From NCBI GenBank assembly GCA_947501565.1, contig CANMWJ010000001.1, forward strand, positions 124,001-188,000: 64,000 bases of DNA. The letters run 5' to 3'. Made by a program: the position numbers and the translations under genes. The notes beneath the pieces are model-generated. The model worked only from the letters and a program-made list of their open reading frames with translations, did not search any database and was not told the origin of the DNA. The stretch is from an uncultured Marinobacterium sp. (GTDB taxonomy: Bacteria; Pseudomonadota; Gammaproteobacteria; Pseudomonadales; Balneatricaceae). This document shows positions 15,896-25,085 of this stretch, piece after piece; the stretch's first letter is position 1, and each line of letters starts with the position of its first letter.

Positions 15896-17928
15896 TCCTT
15901 CGGTTCGCCAAATGATGGCGGCAGATCCAGGGCTACACGAAATCCCCAGTCGTTCTGTTTGGCCTGCGACGGGTGCCGGTAACGGCCCGCCGGACGCATC
16001 AGGCGCATAATATCGAACCAGGAGCCGCCGCGCATGACCCGGCTGTCGCAAGCGTCGCCGATACGTGCTGAGCCGTCGGTGGGGGCTCCTTGATAATCCG
16101 GTTTGTAACAGTCCGCAACCCATTCGCTGACGTTGCCTGACATATCGTATAAACCCCAGGCGTTAGCACGCAGGGAGCCTACAGGAGCGCTCTGGCGCCC
16201 GTCCCAATCGCTGCCGCACTCATCGCAGACGGCGTAACCAAATGTTGGTCGGTTGCCCCAGAAAAAGGTTGTTGTGCTACCTGCACGGGCGGCGTACTCC
16301 CACTCCGCTTCAGTGGGTAGACGGTAGGGTTGGCCGGTTTGTTCCGCCAGCCATTGAGTGTAAGCCTGCGCATCATGCCAGGTGACGTTGATAACCGGGC
16401 GGCTACCTCGTCCCCAGCGTTCATCGTCAGGCAGTGGGCGCCCGGTGTCTTTGGCAAAGCGATCATATTGCGCAAAGGTCACTTCGTAACGGGAGAGGGC
16501 AAATCGGTGCTGAATAGTGACGGTGTGAACAGGGTATTCGTTGTCGTCACCCTGTTTGTGGCTGTCGCCCATTTTAAAGCTGCCTTGTGGCAGAGCGACC
16601 ATATCCGGTCCGTAAAGAGTGCCTTTGATCTGGTCGCGGAACAGCAGGGTGCGTGGCGCTTTAGGTTCGCCCAGCAGGTCTTCGAGGCTCAGTGTTTGCG
16701 CTTGTGGTTCCGTTTCATCAGCGGCTGTATCGGTTACCGCAGTGTCCAGGGGGGGCGCAGCGGACTCTGAGGCCTGGGTTGGGAGGGTGTCGGGAGTTTG
16801 CGGATCATTGGCAACGCTCTGCGCTGCGATATCAGTGACCACGGGCTCCTCAGCCATACACTGTGCCAGCAGGTAACCCAATACAATACCGACAATGAAT
16901 GTCGCCATCAGGCGGGGCGAGGGTAGTTTTTCCGACAGCGCTGACAGCCGTGACGGACCGGAGTCCTTATCCGACGCATGAGGTGTGGTCTTGTGCTGAG
17001 CTGGTTCGGAGATAACCTCTACTCTGTTCTGAGGTTCGTCTGCCGCGTCTGCTTCGACCGGGGTTTCCGGATCGGGCTGAAACAGTGCTTTGATCAGTGC
17101 CACACAGTTTGCGTGCCTGTCAGCTGGGTCAAAGGCGAGTGCGGCTTGTAACTGCTGCCACTGCAGGTCACTGAGCTGTGAGGGTTTAGTCAGGCGACTT
17201 GGATCACACTGGTTGGCATCCTGGGTTGAGGCAAAAGGAGGGTGGCCAGTCATCACCTCGTAGCTGATGCATGCCAGCGAGTAGAGATCTGACAGGCGGT
17301 CGTGGCCGCCTTCCTGATGGCTTTCCGGTGCTTGGTAGAGTGCGTAGCGTTGGGTGTGTGGAATCTCAGCAGGCAGGCGATCCAGTACCTCGCGCAGGCC
17401 GAACCCCGTAATTTTGACGCCGCTGCCCCGGTTAATACGAATCAATGCCGGACAGAGCGCGCCGTGGGTCAGGTGTTGGCTGCTGAAGGCCGTATCCAGT
17501 GCGACTGCGATCTGCAGCAGCAAGCCTTTCAGATGGTTCTCCGACAGTTTTTTAGTTTTTCCCTCTTTCAGCAGGGAGGCCAGTGAAGTGGTGTCCAGCG
17601 GTTCGCTGGAGATAAAAGTGAAGTGATCGCCTTCAGCAAAATAGCCGTGCAGCCTCAGCAGGTGTTTGTGGTTTAGCTTCTTACCGTAGGTGATGTGGCG
17701 CTTCAGAGCCTCAAGCGCAGCAGTGTTGGCGATCAGCTGTGGGTTGATGCACTCCAGCGTAACCAGCGGGCTGCCCTGTACACTCAGATCTTCCGCGCTC
17801 CAGAGTTCACCCAGTGGGCTGCTGCCAAGATGAGTACGCAGCAAAAAACGATGATGCGAAGGACCGATCTGCTGGCCTTCCGACAATGATGCAATGTGTG
17901 GGGGAGGGGAATTCTGAGAAGACTCCAT
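15892..17928 (-). CDS. Membrane-anchored pseudokinase fused to a formylglycine-generating-enzyme-like (FGE-sulfatase) domain
   Basis: 678 residues. Residues 28-285 have the Hanks kinase fold pattern: APE retained (200-202) and SDLYSLACISYEVMTG for subdomain IX. The catalytic residues are gone: the beta3 Lys position is Glu near 59, HRDLKPxN reads HGALCPAL (155-162), and DFG reads GFG (175-177). A linker and one membrane segment (about 340-358) follow, then an acidic Pro/Thr/Ala-rich stretch. Residues 440-668 are an FGE/SUMF1-like domain (RLPTEAEWEYAARAG, GNVSEWVADCY, RVMRGGSW). Predicted topology is pseudokinase inside, FGE-like domain in the periplasm. It is coupled by ATGA to DUF4139. Confidence 0.85.
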   Translation of the reverse strand: MESSQNSPPPHIASLSEGQQIGPSHHRFLLRTHLGSSPLGELWSAEDLSVQGSPLVTLECINPQLIANTAALEALKRHITYGKKLNHKHLLRLHGYFAEGDHFTFISSEPLDTTSLASLLKEGKTKKLSENHLKGLLLQIAVALDTAFSSQHLTHGALCPALIRINRGSGVKITGFGLREVLDRLPAEIPHTQRYALYQAPESHQEGGHDRLSDLYSLACISYEVMTGHPPFASTQDANQCDPSRLTKPSQLSDLQWQQLQAALAFDPADRHANCVALIKALFQPDPETPVEADAADEPQNRVEVISEPAQHKTTPHASDKDSGPSRLSALSEKLPSPRLMATFIVGIVLGYLLAQCMAEEPVVTDIAAQSVANDPQTPDTLPTQASESAAPPLDTAVTDTAADETEPQAQTLSLEDLLGEPKAPRTLLFRDQIKGTLYGPDMVALPQGSFKMGDSHKQGDDNEYPVHTVTIQHRFALSRYEVTFAQYDRFAKDTGRPLPDDERWGRGSRPVINVTWHDAQAYTQWLAEQTGQPYRLPTEAEWEYAARAGSTTTFFWGNRPTFGYAVCDECGSDWDGRQSAPVGSLRANAWGLYDMSGNVSEWVADCYKPDYQGAPTDGSARIGDACDSRVMRGGSWFDIMRLMRPAGRYRHPSQAKQNDWGFRVALDLPPSFGEPKE

Positions 17929-18010
17929 CGACCAGCTTGTCCTTGATATTTTTCTTTATCTTAGACAACGCTGGCCGTGGATGTATAGGGCTGACGAAGT
18001 GTCAGTCAGA

Positions 18011-18895
<885 letters not shown>

Positions 18896-19312
18896 TTATA
18901 CGCCATCAGAAGGAAAAAGCGCGGCATAGCGTTCAATCCACTCCAGTGCGGCATCCTCTTCGCTCAGCGAACGGCCCTGTTCCTGGCAAACGTGCAGCCG
19001 GTATTGATGAATCCGACAGAGTTGCTCAAGCATACGGACACGCATAGAGGCGTCGACGCTTTCAAAATTGATCCCCACTTCAAAACCACTGTCCAGCTTG
19101 CGACACCAGTTGATCCGACCCGACACAGAGATCGATGGCGCAACAAAAGGCACGCACAATGCGACGTCTGTTCCTTCGTTTAGCATCGTCTGAGAGTGGC
19201 AGATCAAGCCGAGGCGCTGGCTGAAATTGGTGAGAGGGAGTGGATGACTGAGCTGTTGCAGCTCAATCGGAATGTCGTCCGGATGACGGATGTAAACCTG
19301 CAGGTTGCTCAT
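18896..19312 (-). CDS. PilZ-like domain protein
   Basis: 138 residues that read as a small PilZ-type beta barrel: an N-terminal IRHPDDIPIEL (RxxxR-like region degenerate), LTNFSQRLGLICHS at the usual (D/N)xSxxG position but with one extra residue, and GFEVGINFESVDASMRVRMLEQL. Because both c-di-GMP motifs are imperfect, ligand binding is uncertain. It sits directly upstream of kdsA. Assignment is from pattern only. Confidence 0.55.
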   Translation of the reverse strand: MSNLQVYIRHPDDIPIELQQLSHPLPLTNFSQRLGLICHSQTMLNEGTDVALCVPFVAPSISVSGRINWCRKLDSGFEVGINFESVDASMRVRMLEQLCRIHQYRLHVCQEQGRSLSEEDAALEWIERYAALFPSDGV

Positions 19313-19421
19313 GACAACCTCCCCTGTTTCTCTGTACCCTTGTTATTACATCGGCAGGGATTTAGGTCACTAAAATCTATGACTCCTGTTTTTAGGTATA
19401 ACCGGTATCCGGGGAAAAGCA

Positions 19422-19940
19422 ATGGCGATTATGAGCGATGAGCAACTGAATGAGTTTAATCAGGCGTGCCGGACGCTGATCGCGGATAAAAAAACGCTGT
19501 TGCTGGCGACTGTAAATCCCGACGGTATCCCGGAAAACAGCTATGCGCCTTATGTGCAGGATGAACAGGGTTGCTTCTATATCTTTGTCAGTCAGCTGGC
19601 GGGGCATACCCGCAACCTACAGATGGGAACGGACTGCAGTGTCCTGTTTATTCGGGATGAGCAGGAGAGTCGAAACCTGTATGCGCGTGAACGGGTATCG
19701 TTTCGCTGCGCAGTAAAGCAGGTAGAAGCCGCTGATACGCGTTATAACGGGATGCTGGATCGTCTTGAAGAGGTGCAGGGACAAACTGTGTCGATGTTGC
19801 GAAGTTTGCCCGATTTTCTGCTGTTTCAGCTAAAACCCACCTCTGGAAACTACGTGGTGGGTTTTGGTAAGGCGTTTGCGGTTAGTCCTGAAGACTTCAG
19901 TCTCACCCATATAGACGCGGATCGTCTGAAGGGCGGCTAG
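19422..19940 (+). CDS. HugZ/HutZ-like pyridoxamine-phosphate-oxidase-fold protein
   Basis: 172 residues with the split-barrel flavin/heme-binding pattern: CRTLIADKKTLLLATVNPDGIPENSYAPYV near the N terminus, then SQLAGHTRNLQ and CSVLFIRDE. HugZ/HutZ relatives in other bacteria take part in heme use; whether this one binds heme or a flavin cannot be told from sequence alone. Start ATG 19422 follows GGGGA (6 nt spacing). ATG 19431 is an alternative. Confidence 0.7.
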   Translation: MAIMSDEQLNEFNQACRTLIADKKTLLLATVNPDGIPENSYAPYVQDEQGCFYIFVSQLAGHTRNLQMGTDCSVLFIRDEQESRNLYARERVSFRCAVKQVEAADTRYNGMLDRLEEVQGQTVSMLRSLPDFLLFQLKPTSGNYVVGFGKAFAVSPEDFSLTHIDADRLKGG

Positions 19941-19959
19941 GCTCCCACAGACTCCTCTC

Positions 19960-20160
19960 TCAGACGCCTATAAACTCCACCACCACGGTCTTCACGAGAA
20001 AGGCCGCCAGCCCCAGACCCAGTGCGAAGAACAGCACTGCGGTGCCAAATTTGCCTGCGTTGGATTTTTTCGCCAGGTCATAAATGATGAAAAAGATGAA
20101 GCACGCAAATACTGCAAGCCCGATGTTGAGCGCGATCGCTTCCATTTCCGCTAGACGCAT
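19960..20160 (-). CDS. DUF2788 small membrane protein
   Basis: 66 residues with two membrane segments (about 10-28 and 42-60) around a conserved cytoplasmic-type turn IYDLAKKSNAGKFGT, the pattern of DUF2788. Function unknown. ATG 20160 is used; ATG 20145 would give 61 residues. It converges with the HugZ-like gene, 19 bp away. Confidence 0.7.
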   Translation of the reverse strand: MRLAEMEAIALNIGLAVFACFIFFIIYDLAKKSNAGKFGTAVLFFALGLGLAAFLVKTVVVEFIGV

Positions 20161-20308
20161 GGCCAAAACCCCGAAATCAGTTGTTGAACGAAAAACTAGA
20201 AATTAGTGCGCGATTGTACCGAAACCGGAACTGATCGAACAGTGTACAAAAAATGTAAATTTAGGCGTGGATCTGACCCGATCCAAAGAGGGAGTGTCTG
20301 GCAGAGAA

Positions 20309-20392
20309 TGGTGGTGAGGGGTGGATTCGAACCACCGAAGCTTGCGCGTCAGATTTACAGTCTGATCCCTTTGGCCACTCGGGAACCTCACC
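20309..20392 (-). tRNA. tyrT: tRNA-Tyr (GUA anticodon)
   Basis: 84 nt including an encoded CCA (20309-20311). The acceptor stem GGTGAGG pairs with CCTCACC. The anticodon arm CAGACTGTAAATCTG carries GTA, a long variable arm is present as expected for a class II tRNA, and the T loop reads GGTTCGAATCC. Close to E. coli tRNA-Tyr over its length. Confidence 0.97.
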
Positions 20393-20410
20393 GTGCCAAA
20401 ACGAGGGCGT

Positions 20411-20439
20411 ATCATATGGACTTCACTCCTGCCTGTAAA
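20411..20439 (-). promoter_or_regulatory. tRNA-Tyr promoter
   Basis: TTTACA (20434-20439), exactly 17 bp, TATGAT (20411-20416), then a G+C-rich stretch before the gene. The G+C-rich discriminator is what growth-rate/stringently controlled stable RNA promoters show. Confidence 0.7.
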
Positions 20440-20608
20440 GTCCAAAAAGCGGTATTTTCGACTTTTTTTTTGCGACTAAAGTGCCGGAAAAATTTTTCGA
20501 TATTGAGGAAAAAAAAAGATTTCGGCTTGATTTTTGGCAAAGCCGCGCCGTTCTTAGCGTCCTGAGAATGCGCTCAAAAAAAGACATAGATATAGGGGAA
20601 AATCAATA

Positions 20609-20636
20609 TTGCATTCTTGGGATTCAGAACTATATT
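20609..20636 (+). promoter_or_regulatory. nrdA promoter
   Basis: TTGCAT (20609-20614), 16 bp, TATATT (20631-20636), about 170 bp before nrdA. The -10 is inside NrdR box 1. The rest of the 412-bp gap between tRNA-Tyr and nrdA is AT-rich with A and T tracts at 20460-20520. Confidence 0.55.
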
Positions 20637-20642
20637 TAGTGC
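20627..20642. promoter_or_regulatory. NrdR box 1
   Basis: GAACTATATTTAGTGC matches the NrdR consensus acaCTATATATAGtgt at 12 of 16 positions and covers the promoter -10. Confidence 0.65.
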
Positions 20643-20657
20643 GAATCGGGTACAGGG

Positions 20658-20673
20658 GTACTACATCTTGTGT
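20658..20673. promoter_or_regulatory. NrdR box 2
   Basis: GTACTACATCTTGTGT matches at 11 of 16 positions and is separated from box 1 by 15 bp, the spacing known for paired NrdR boxes. Confidence 0.6.
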
Positions 20674-20804
20674 AGGGGCAAGGTAGAACTCTACTGGTTG
20701 TCGTTTGAGCAGTAGTGGCGGAATTTCAGTTCTCAGTCGATAAACACTGCATTGCTACAATATCCAGTTTTTTATTTTCGTTTTGCATTTGAGTGGAAGG
20801 TCTG

Positions 20805-23072
20805 ATGCAACAAGATCTAATGGTTACAAAAAGAGACGGTCGACGGGAGATTATCGACCTGGAGAAAATTCACCGGGTAGTTATCTGGGCAGCGGAGGGA
20901 CTGGACGCTGTATCACCGTCTGAAGTAGAGCTGAAGGCTCACCTGCAGTTTTACGAAGGCATCAAGACCTCGGATATCCACGAAACCCTGATCAAATCCG
21001 CAGCGGACCTGATCTCCGACAGTGCACCAGACTATCAGTATCTGGCCGCGCGTCTGGCGATCTTCCACCTGCGTAAGCGCGCGTTCGACAGCTTCGAACC
21101 GCCGCACCTGTTCCAGCACGTTACCAAGATGGTAGACGAAGGCCGTTACGACCGTCATCTGTTGGAAGATTACTCCGAAGATGAGTGGAACGAGCTGAAC
21201 GATTACCTTGATCACAGCCGTGACATGAACTTCTCCTACGTTGCAGTAAAACAGCTGGAAGGTAAGTATCTGGTTCAAAACCGTGTGACCGGAGAGATCT
21301 TCGAAAGCCCTCAGATTCTGTACATGCTGGTATCTGCATGTCTGTTTGCTGGTTACCCTAAGGAAACGCGTCTGAGCTACGTGAAGCGTTTCTACGATGC
21401 GACCTCGCTGTTCAAACTGTCCCTTCCGACGCCAATTATGTCTGGCGTACGTACGCCGACCCGTCAGTTCAGCTCCTGCGTACTGATCGAGTGTGGCGAC
21501 AGTCTGGATTCCATCAACGCGACCGCATCTTCCATTGTTAAATACGTTTCCCAGCGTGCCGGTATCGGTATCAACGCAGGTCGCATCCGTGCGATCGGCA
21601 GCCCGATCCGCAACGGTGAAGCGTTCCACACCGGTTGTATCCCGTTCTACAAACACTTCCAGACAGCGGTGAAGTCCTGCTCTCAGGGCGGTGTACGTGG
21701 TGGTGCAGCGACCCTGTTCTACCCGATGTGGCACCTGGAAGTAGAATCCCTGCTGGTTCTTAAGAACAACCGTGGTGTGGAAGAGAACCGTGTACGTCAT
21801 CTGGACTACGGTGTTCAGCTCAACAAGCTGATGTACACCCGTCTGATCAAAGGCGGCAATATCACCCTGTTCAGCCCGGACGAAGTACCGGGTCTGTACG
21901 ATGCGTTCTTCGCCGATCAGGACGAATTCGAGCGTCTGTACGAGAAATACGAGCAGGACGACAGCATCCGTAAGAAAACCATCAAAGCGGTTGAACTCTT
22001 CGGTCTGCTGGCATCCGAGCGTGCCTCTACCGGCCGTATCTACATCCAGAACGTCGACCACTGTAATACCCACAGCCCGTTCGATCCGATGGTGGCGCCG
22101 GTTAAACAGTCCAACCTCTGCCTGGAGATTGCACTGCCAACCGCACCGCTGACAGATATCAACGACGAAAACGGCGAGATCGCCCTTTGTACCCTGTCTG
22201 CCTTCAACCTGGGCGCACTGGAAAATCTGGCCGAGCTGGAAAACCTGGCCGACCTGATCGTACGTGCACTGGACAGCCTGCTGGACTACCAGGACTACCC
22301 GATCAAAGCGGCAGAGATCTCCACTATGAACCGCCGTCCGCTGGGCGTTGGTGTGACCAACTTCGCCTACTATCTGGCGAAGAACGGCGTGCGTTACTCC
22401 GATGGTTCCGCTAACGGTCTGGTACACCGCACCTTCGAATCTATTCAGTACTACCTGCTGAAAGCGTCCAACGAACTGGCGAAAGAGCAGGGAGCATGTC
22501 CGAAGTTTGACGAAACCGTCTACTCCAAAGGCCTGCTGCCGATCGACACCTACAAGCGTGAAGTGGATGAGTTCTGTGACGAACCACTGCACCAGTTCTG
22601 GGAAACCCTGCGCGAAGATATCCGCGAGTTTGGCCTGCGTAACAGCACCCTGACAGCGCTGATGCCGTGTGAGACCTCTTCTCAGATCACCAACTCCACC
22701 AACGGTATCGAGCCACCACGTGGTTTCGTATCCGTGAAGGCGAGCAAAGACGGCATCATGAAACAGGTGGTGCCGGACTACACCGAACTGAAGAACCAGT
22801 ACGAACTGTTGTGGGATATCCCGAACAATACTGGTTACCTGCAGCTGGTGGGTATCATGCAGAAGTTTGTCGACCAGTCGATCTCTGCGAACACCAACTA
22901 CGATCCTGCTAAGTTCCCGGGCGATAAAGTACCGATGAAACAGCTGCTGCAGGATCTGTTGACCGCCTACAAAAATGGTGTGAAAACCCTCTACTACCAC
23001 AACACCCGTGACGGTGCGACCGACCAGCACGACGATGCAGGTGGTTGTGAAGGTGGTGCCTGCAAACTGTAA
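20805..23072 (+). CDS. nrdA: Ribonucleoside-diphosphate reductase class Ia, alpha subunit
   Basis: Reduces ribonucleoside diphosphates to deoxy forms, aerobically, with NrdB. The 755 residues match E. coli NrdA throughout: N-terminal ATP-cone (KRDGRREIIDLEKIHRVV), FSSCVLIECGDSLDSINAT with the first redox cysteine, NLCLEIALPT, and TGRIYIQNVDHCNTHSPFD. The thioredoxin/glutaredoxin-reactive C terminus is CEGGACKL. Start ATG 20805 follows GGAAGG; an upstream in-frame GTG at 20793 is less likely. First gene of nrdA-nrdB-yfaE. Confidence 0.97.
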   Translation: MQQDLMVTKRDGRREIIDLEKIHRVVIWAAEGLDAVSPSEVELKAHLQFYEGIKTSDIHETLIKSAADLISDSAPDYQYLAARLAIFHLRKRAFDSFEPPHLFQHVTKMVDEGRYDRHLLEDYSEDEWNELNDYLDHSRDMNFSYVAVKQLEGKYLVQNRVTGEIFESPQILYMLVSACLFAGYPKETRLSYVKRFYDATSLFKLSLPTPIMSGVRTPTRQFSSCVLIECGDSLDSINATASSIVKYVSQRAGIGINAGRIRAIGSPIRNGEAFHTGCIPFYKHFQTAVKSCSQGGVRGGAATLFYPMWHLEVESLLVLKNNRGVEENRVRHLDYGVQLNKLMYTRLIKGGNITLFSPDEVPGLYDAFFADQDEFERLYEKYEQDDSIRKKTIKAVELFGLLASERASTGRIYIQNVDHCNTHSPFDPMVAPVKQSNLCLEIALPTAPLTDINDENGEIALCTLSAFNLGALENLAELENLADLIVRALDSLLDYQDYPIKAAEISTMNRRPLGVGVTNFAYYLAKNGVRYSDGSANGLVHRTFESIQYYLLKASNELAKEQGACPKFDETVYSKGLLPIDTYKREVDEFCDEPLHQFWETLREDIREFGLRNSTLTALMPCETSSQITNSTNGIEPPRGFVSVKASKDGIMKQVVPDYTELKNQYELLWDIPNNTGYLQLVGIMQKFVDQSISANTNYDPAKFPGDKVPMKQLLQDLLTAYKNGVKTLYYHNTRDGATDQHDDAGGCEGGACKL

Positions 23073-23091
23073 TCAATACAGTTGCAACCTC

Positions 23092-23122
23092 CGCATGGTC
23101 TCTGAGACCGGGGCCATGCGGG
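23092..23122 (+). other. nrdA-nrdB intergenic hairpin
   Basis: CCGCATGG (23092-23099) pairs with CCATGCGG (23115-23122). The loop itself holds a short GGTCTC-tga-GACC stem that overlaps the outer arm. There is no T tract, so it may stabilise or process the nrdA message rather than end it. Confidence 0.5.
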
Positions 23123-23163
23123 CCGACGTTCTTAAGATATTTTTCAGGTAATTCAGGAAAACG

Positions 23164-24294
23164 ATGCCGTACTCTACGTTTAGCCATAGCGATCATGATG
23201 CCACCAAGGAACCGATGTTTTTCGGTCGCAGTGTTAACGTTGCCCGTTATGACAGACAGAAATATCCATTCTTCGAAAAGCTGATCGAAAAGCAGCTGTC
23301 TTTCTTCTGGCGTCCGGAAGAGGTTGATCTCAGCACCGACCGTAAAGACTTCATGCAGATGCCGGAGCATGAGAAGCACATTTTTCTGAGCAACCTGAAA
23401 TACCAGACCCTGCTCGATTCCGTGCAGGGCCGTTCTCCGAACATCGCGTTCCTGCCGATCGTTTCCCTGCCGGAACTGGAAACCTGGTTTGAGACCTGGG
23501 CGTTCAGTGAAACCATTCACAGCCGCTCCTATACCCACATCATCCGTAACATCATCACTGAGCCGTCCGAGGTGTTCGACACCATCGTGACCAATCAGGA
23601 GATCATCAAGCGTGCGGATTCCGTGACGCGCCTGTACGACGAGCTGATTGAACTGGTTAACGTCTACAACACGGTGGGTGAAGGTGTACACACCATCGAT
23701 GGTCACATCTACGACTGCTCCATGCGTAACCTGAAGCGCAAGATGTACCTGACCCTGGTAACCGTCAACGTACTGGAAGCGATCCGTTTCTACGTCAGCT
23801 TCGCCTGCTCTTTCGCGTTCGCCGAGCGCGCCATCATGGAAGGTAACGCCAAGATCATCAAACTGATCGCCCGTGATGAAGCCCTGCACCTGGCCGGTAC
23901 TCAGCAGATGCTGAACATCATGGCCTCCGGTGCCGATGATCCTGAGATGAAAGAGATCGCTCAGGAGTGTGAAGAGCAGGTTTACCAGATCTTCCGCGAA
24001 GCGGCGCAGCAGGAGAAGGATTGGGCAGAGTACCTGTTCAGTGCCGGTTCTATGATCGGTCTGAACGCCAAAATTCTGGCTGACTATGTTGAATACATCA
24101 CCAACGTTCGTATGAAGGCGCTGAATCTGGAGCCGATCTTTGGTGAGCGCCAGAACCCACTGCCATGGATGAACGCCTGGTTGGTCAGCGATAACGTGCA
24201 GGTCGCGCCGCAGGAGTCTGAAATCAGTTCGTATCTGGTTGGCCAGATCGACAATGAGGTAGGTGACGATGACTTCGACGGTTTCGATCTCTAA
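23164..24294 (+). CDS. nrdB: Ribonucleoside-diphosphate reductase class Ia, beta subunit
   Basis: Carries the diiron-tyrosyl radical cofactor. The 376 residues match Nrd[43 protein letters not shown], iron ligand region [17 protein letters not shown], and [13 protein letters not shown]. The C-terminal tail [14 protein letters not shown] is the peptide that docks on NrdA. It starts 91 bp after nrdA, beyond a hairpin. Confidence 0.97.
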   Translation: MPYSTFSHSDHDATKEPMFFGRSVNVARYDRQKYPFFEKLIEKQLSFFWRPEEVDLSTDRKDFMQMPEHEKHIFLSNLKYQTLLDSVQGRSPNIAFLPIVSLPELETWFETWAFSETIHSRSYTHIIRNIITEPSEVFDTIVTNQEIIKRADSVTRLYDELIELVNVYNTVGEGVHTIDGHIYDCSMRNLKRKMYLTLVTVNVLEAIRFYVSFACSFAFAERAIMEGNAKIIKLIARDEALHLAGTQQMLNIMASGADDPEMKEIAQECEEQVYQIFREAAQQEKDWAEYLFSAGSMIGLNAKILADYVEYITNVRMKALNLEPIFGERQNPLPWMNAWLVSDNVQVAPQESEISSYLVGQIDNEVGDDDFDGFDL

Positions 24295-24313
24295 GAAACA
24301 GGAAAACGCCACT

Positions 24314-24580
24314 ATGTCTGGTATCCCTCGTATCAAGGTTAATAACCATCATACGTTTTATTACCAGTACGAATTCTCCCTGCTGGACGCGATGGAAGCG
24401 CAAGAGATTAATGCGCCTTACAGCTGTCGCGGCGGCTATTGCGGATGCTGCAAAGTCCGCTTGCTGGATGGTGAAGTAGAGCAGGTGCAGGACGCGCTCT
24501 TCGACCTGACCGGGGATGAGATTCTGGCGTGTTGTTGTGTGCCTAAAACACATGTCGAGATCGAAATTCCGGAAGAGTAA
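24314..24580 (+). CDS. yfaE: 2Fe-2S ferredoxin YfaE, NrdB cofactor maintenance
   Basis: 88-residue plant-type ferredoxin that in E. coli restores the NrdB diiron-radical site. Cluster ligands are in SCRGGYCGCC (C-x4-C-x2-C) plus the distal cysteine in ILACCCVPK. Start is ATG 24314, 19 bp after nrdB and after AGGA; an in-frame extension into nrdB is rejected. Third gene of the operon, followed by a terminator. Confidence 0.93.
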   Translation: MSGIPRIKVNNHHTFYYQYEFSLLDAMEAQEINAPYSCRGGYCGCCKVRLLDGEVEQVQDALFDLTGDEILACCCVPKTHVEIEIPEE

Positions 24581-24608
24581 TCCCCTCTGCGGATGACCGA
24601 GTCAAAGA

Positions 24609-24639
24609 ACCCCGGGCGTGCGAACGTCCGGGGTTTTTT
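24609..24639 (+). terminator. nrd operon terminator
   Basis: 11-bp stem ACCCCGGGCGT / ACGTCCGGGGT (one G-U pair), gcga tetraloop, six T. Confidence 0.9.
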
Positions 24640-25085
24640 GTGTCTGTGAACTAGCTGGCTGTGACTAAGTAGTAGGTTGTTGAAATGCAAGCGTTCAAGA
24701 TTTTCTTCACAGAAAATTTTTATTCATTCAGTTGTTGACATCCATCAAGTGATTTTTCATTGAAAGCTGTGTAGGTCTTCGTAACTGGTTGATTCTTATA
24801 GGGTAATTTGTTTGTGGGTGTATTTTGTGCAATGTGCTGAAAGCCCCGTAATACCTGCGTTCTCAGCATCTACCCAAAAACAATCACCAGAGTTATCCAC
24901 AGTATATGGGGGTAACTGCATCGGTGTTTAGCTGGACAAAAAAACGGTATTTTCCAGAGCAATATCAGCACGGGTAGTTACGTTCACAAGCGTCCGCTGT
25001 GAAGCCCTTTGCGACCCTCAAGAAGCCCTCCCGGCCGTACGTGCCATACTTTGGTTATCATCGGCATCTGAACCCGGAGGCCATC
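24640..25085. other. Gene-free AT-rich stretch before the second cysteine synthase
   Basis: No convincing frame or RNA gene. It holds a perfect DnaA-box 9-mer, TTATCCACA, near 24893-24901 and an isolated TTGACA (24735-24740) without a good -10. The frame upstream of 25086 is open back to 24999 but lacks a ribosome site. Confidence 0.5.
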
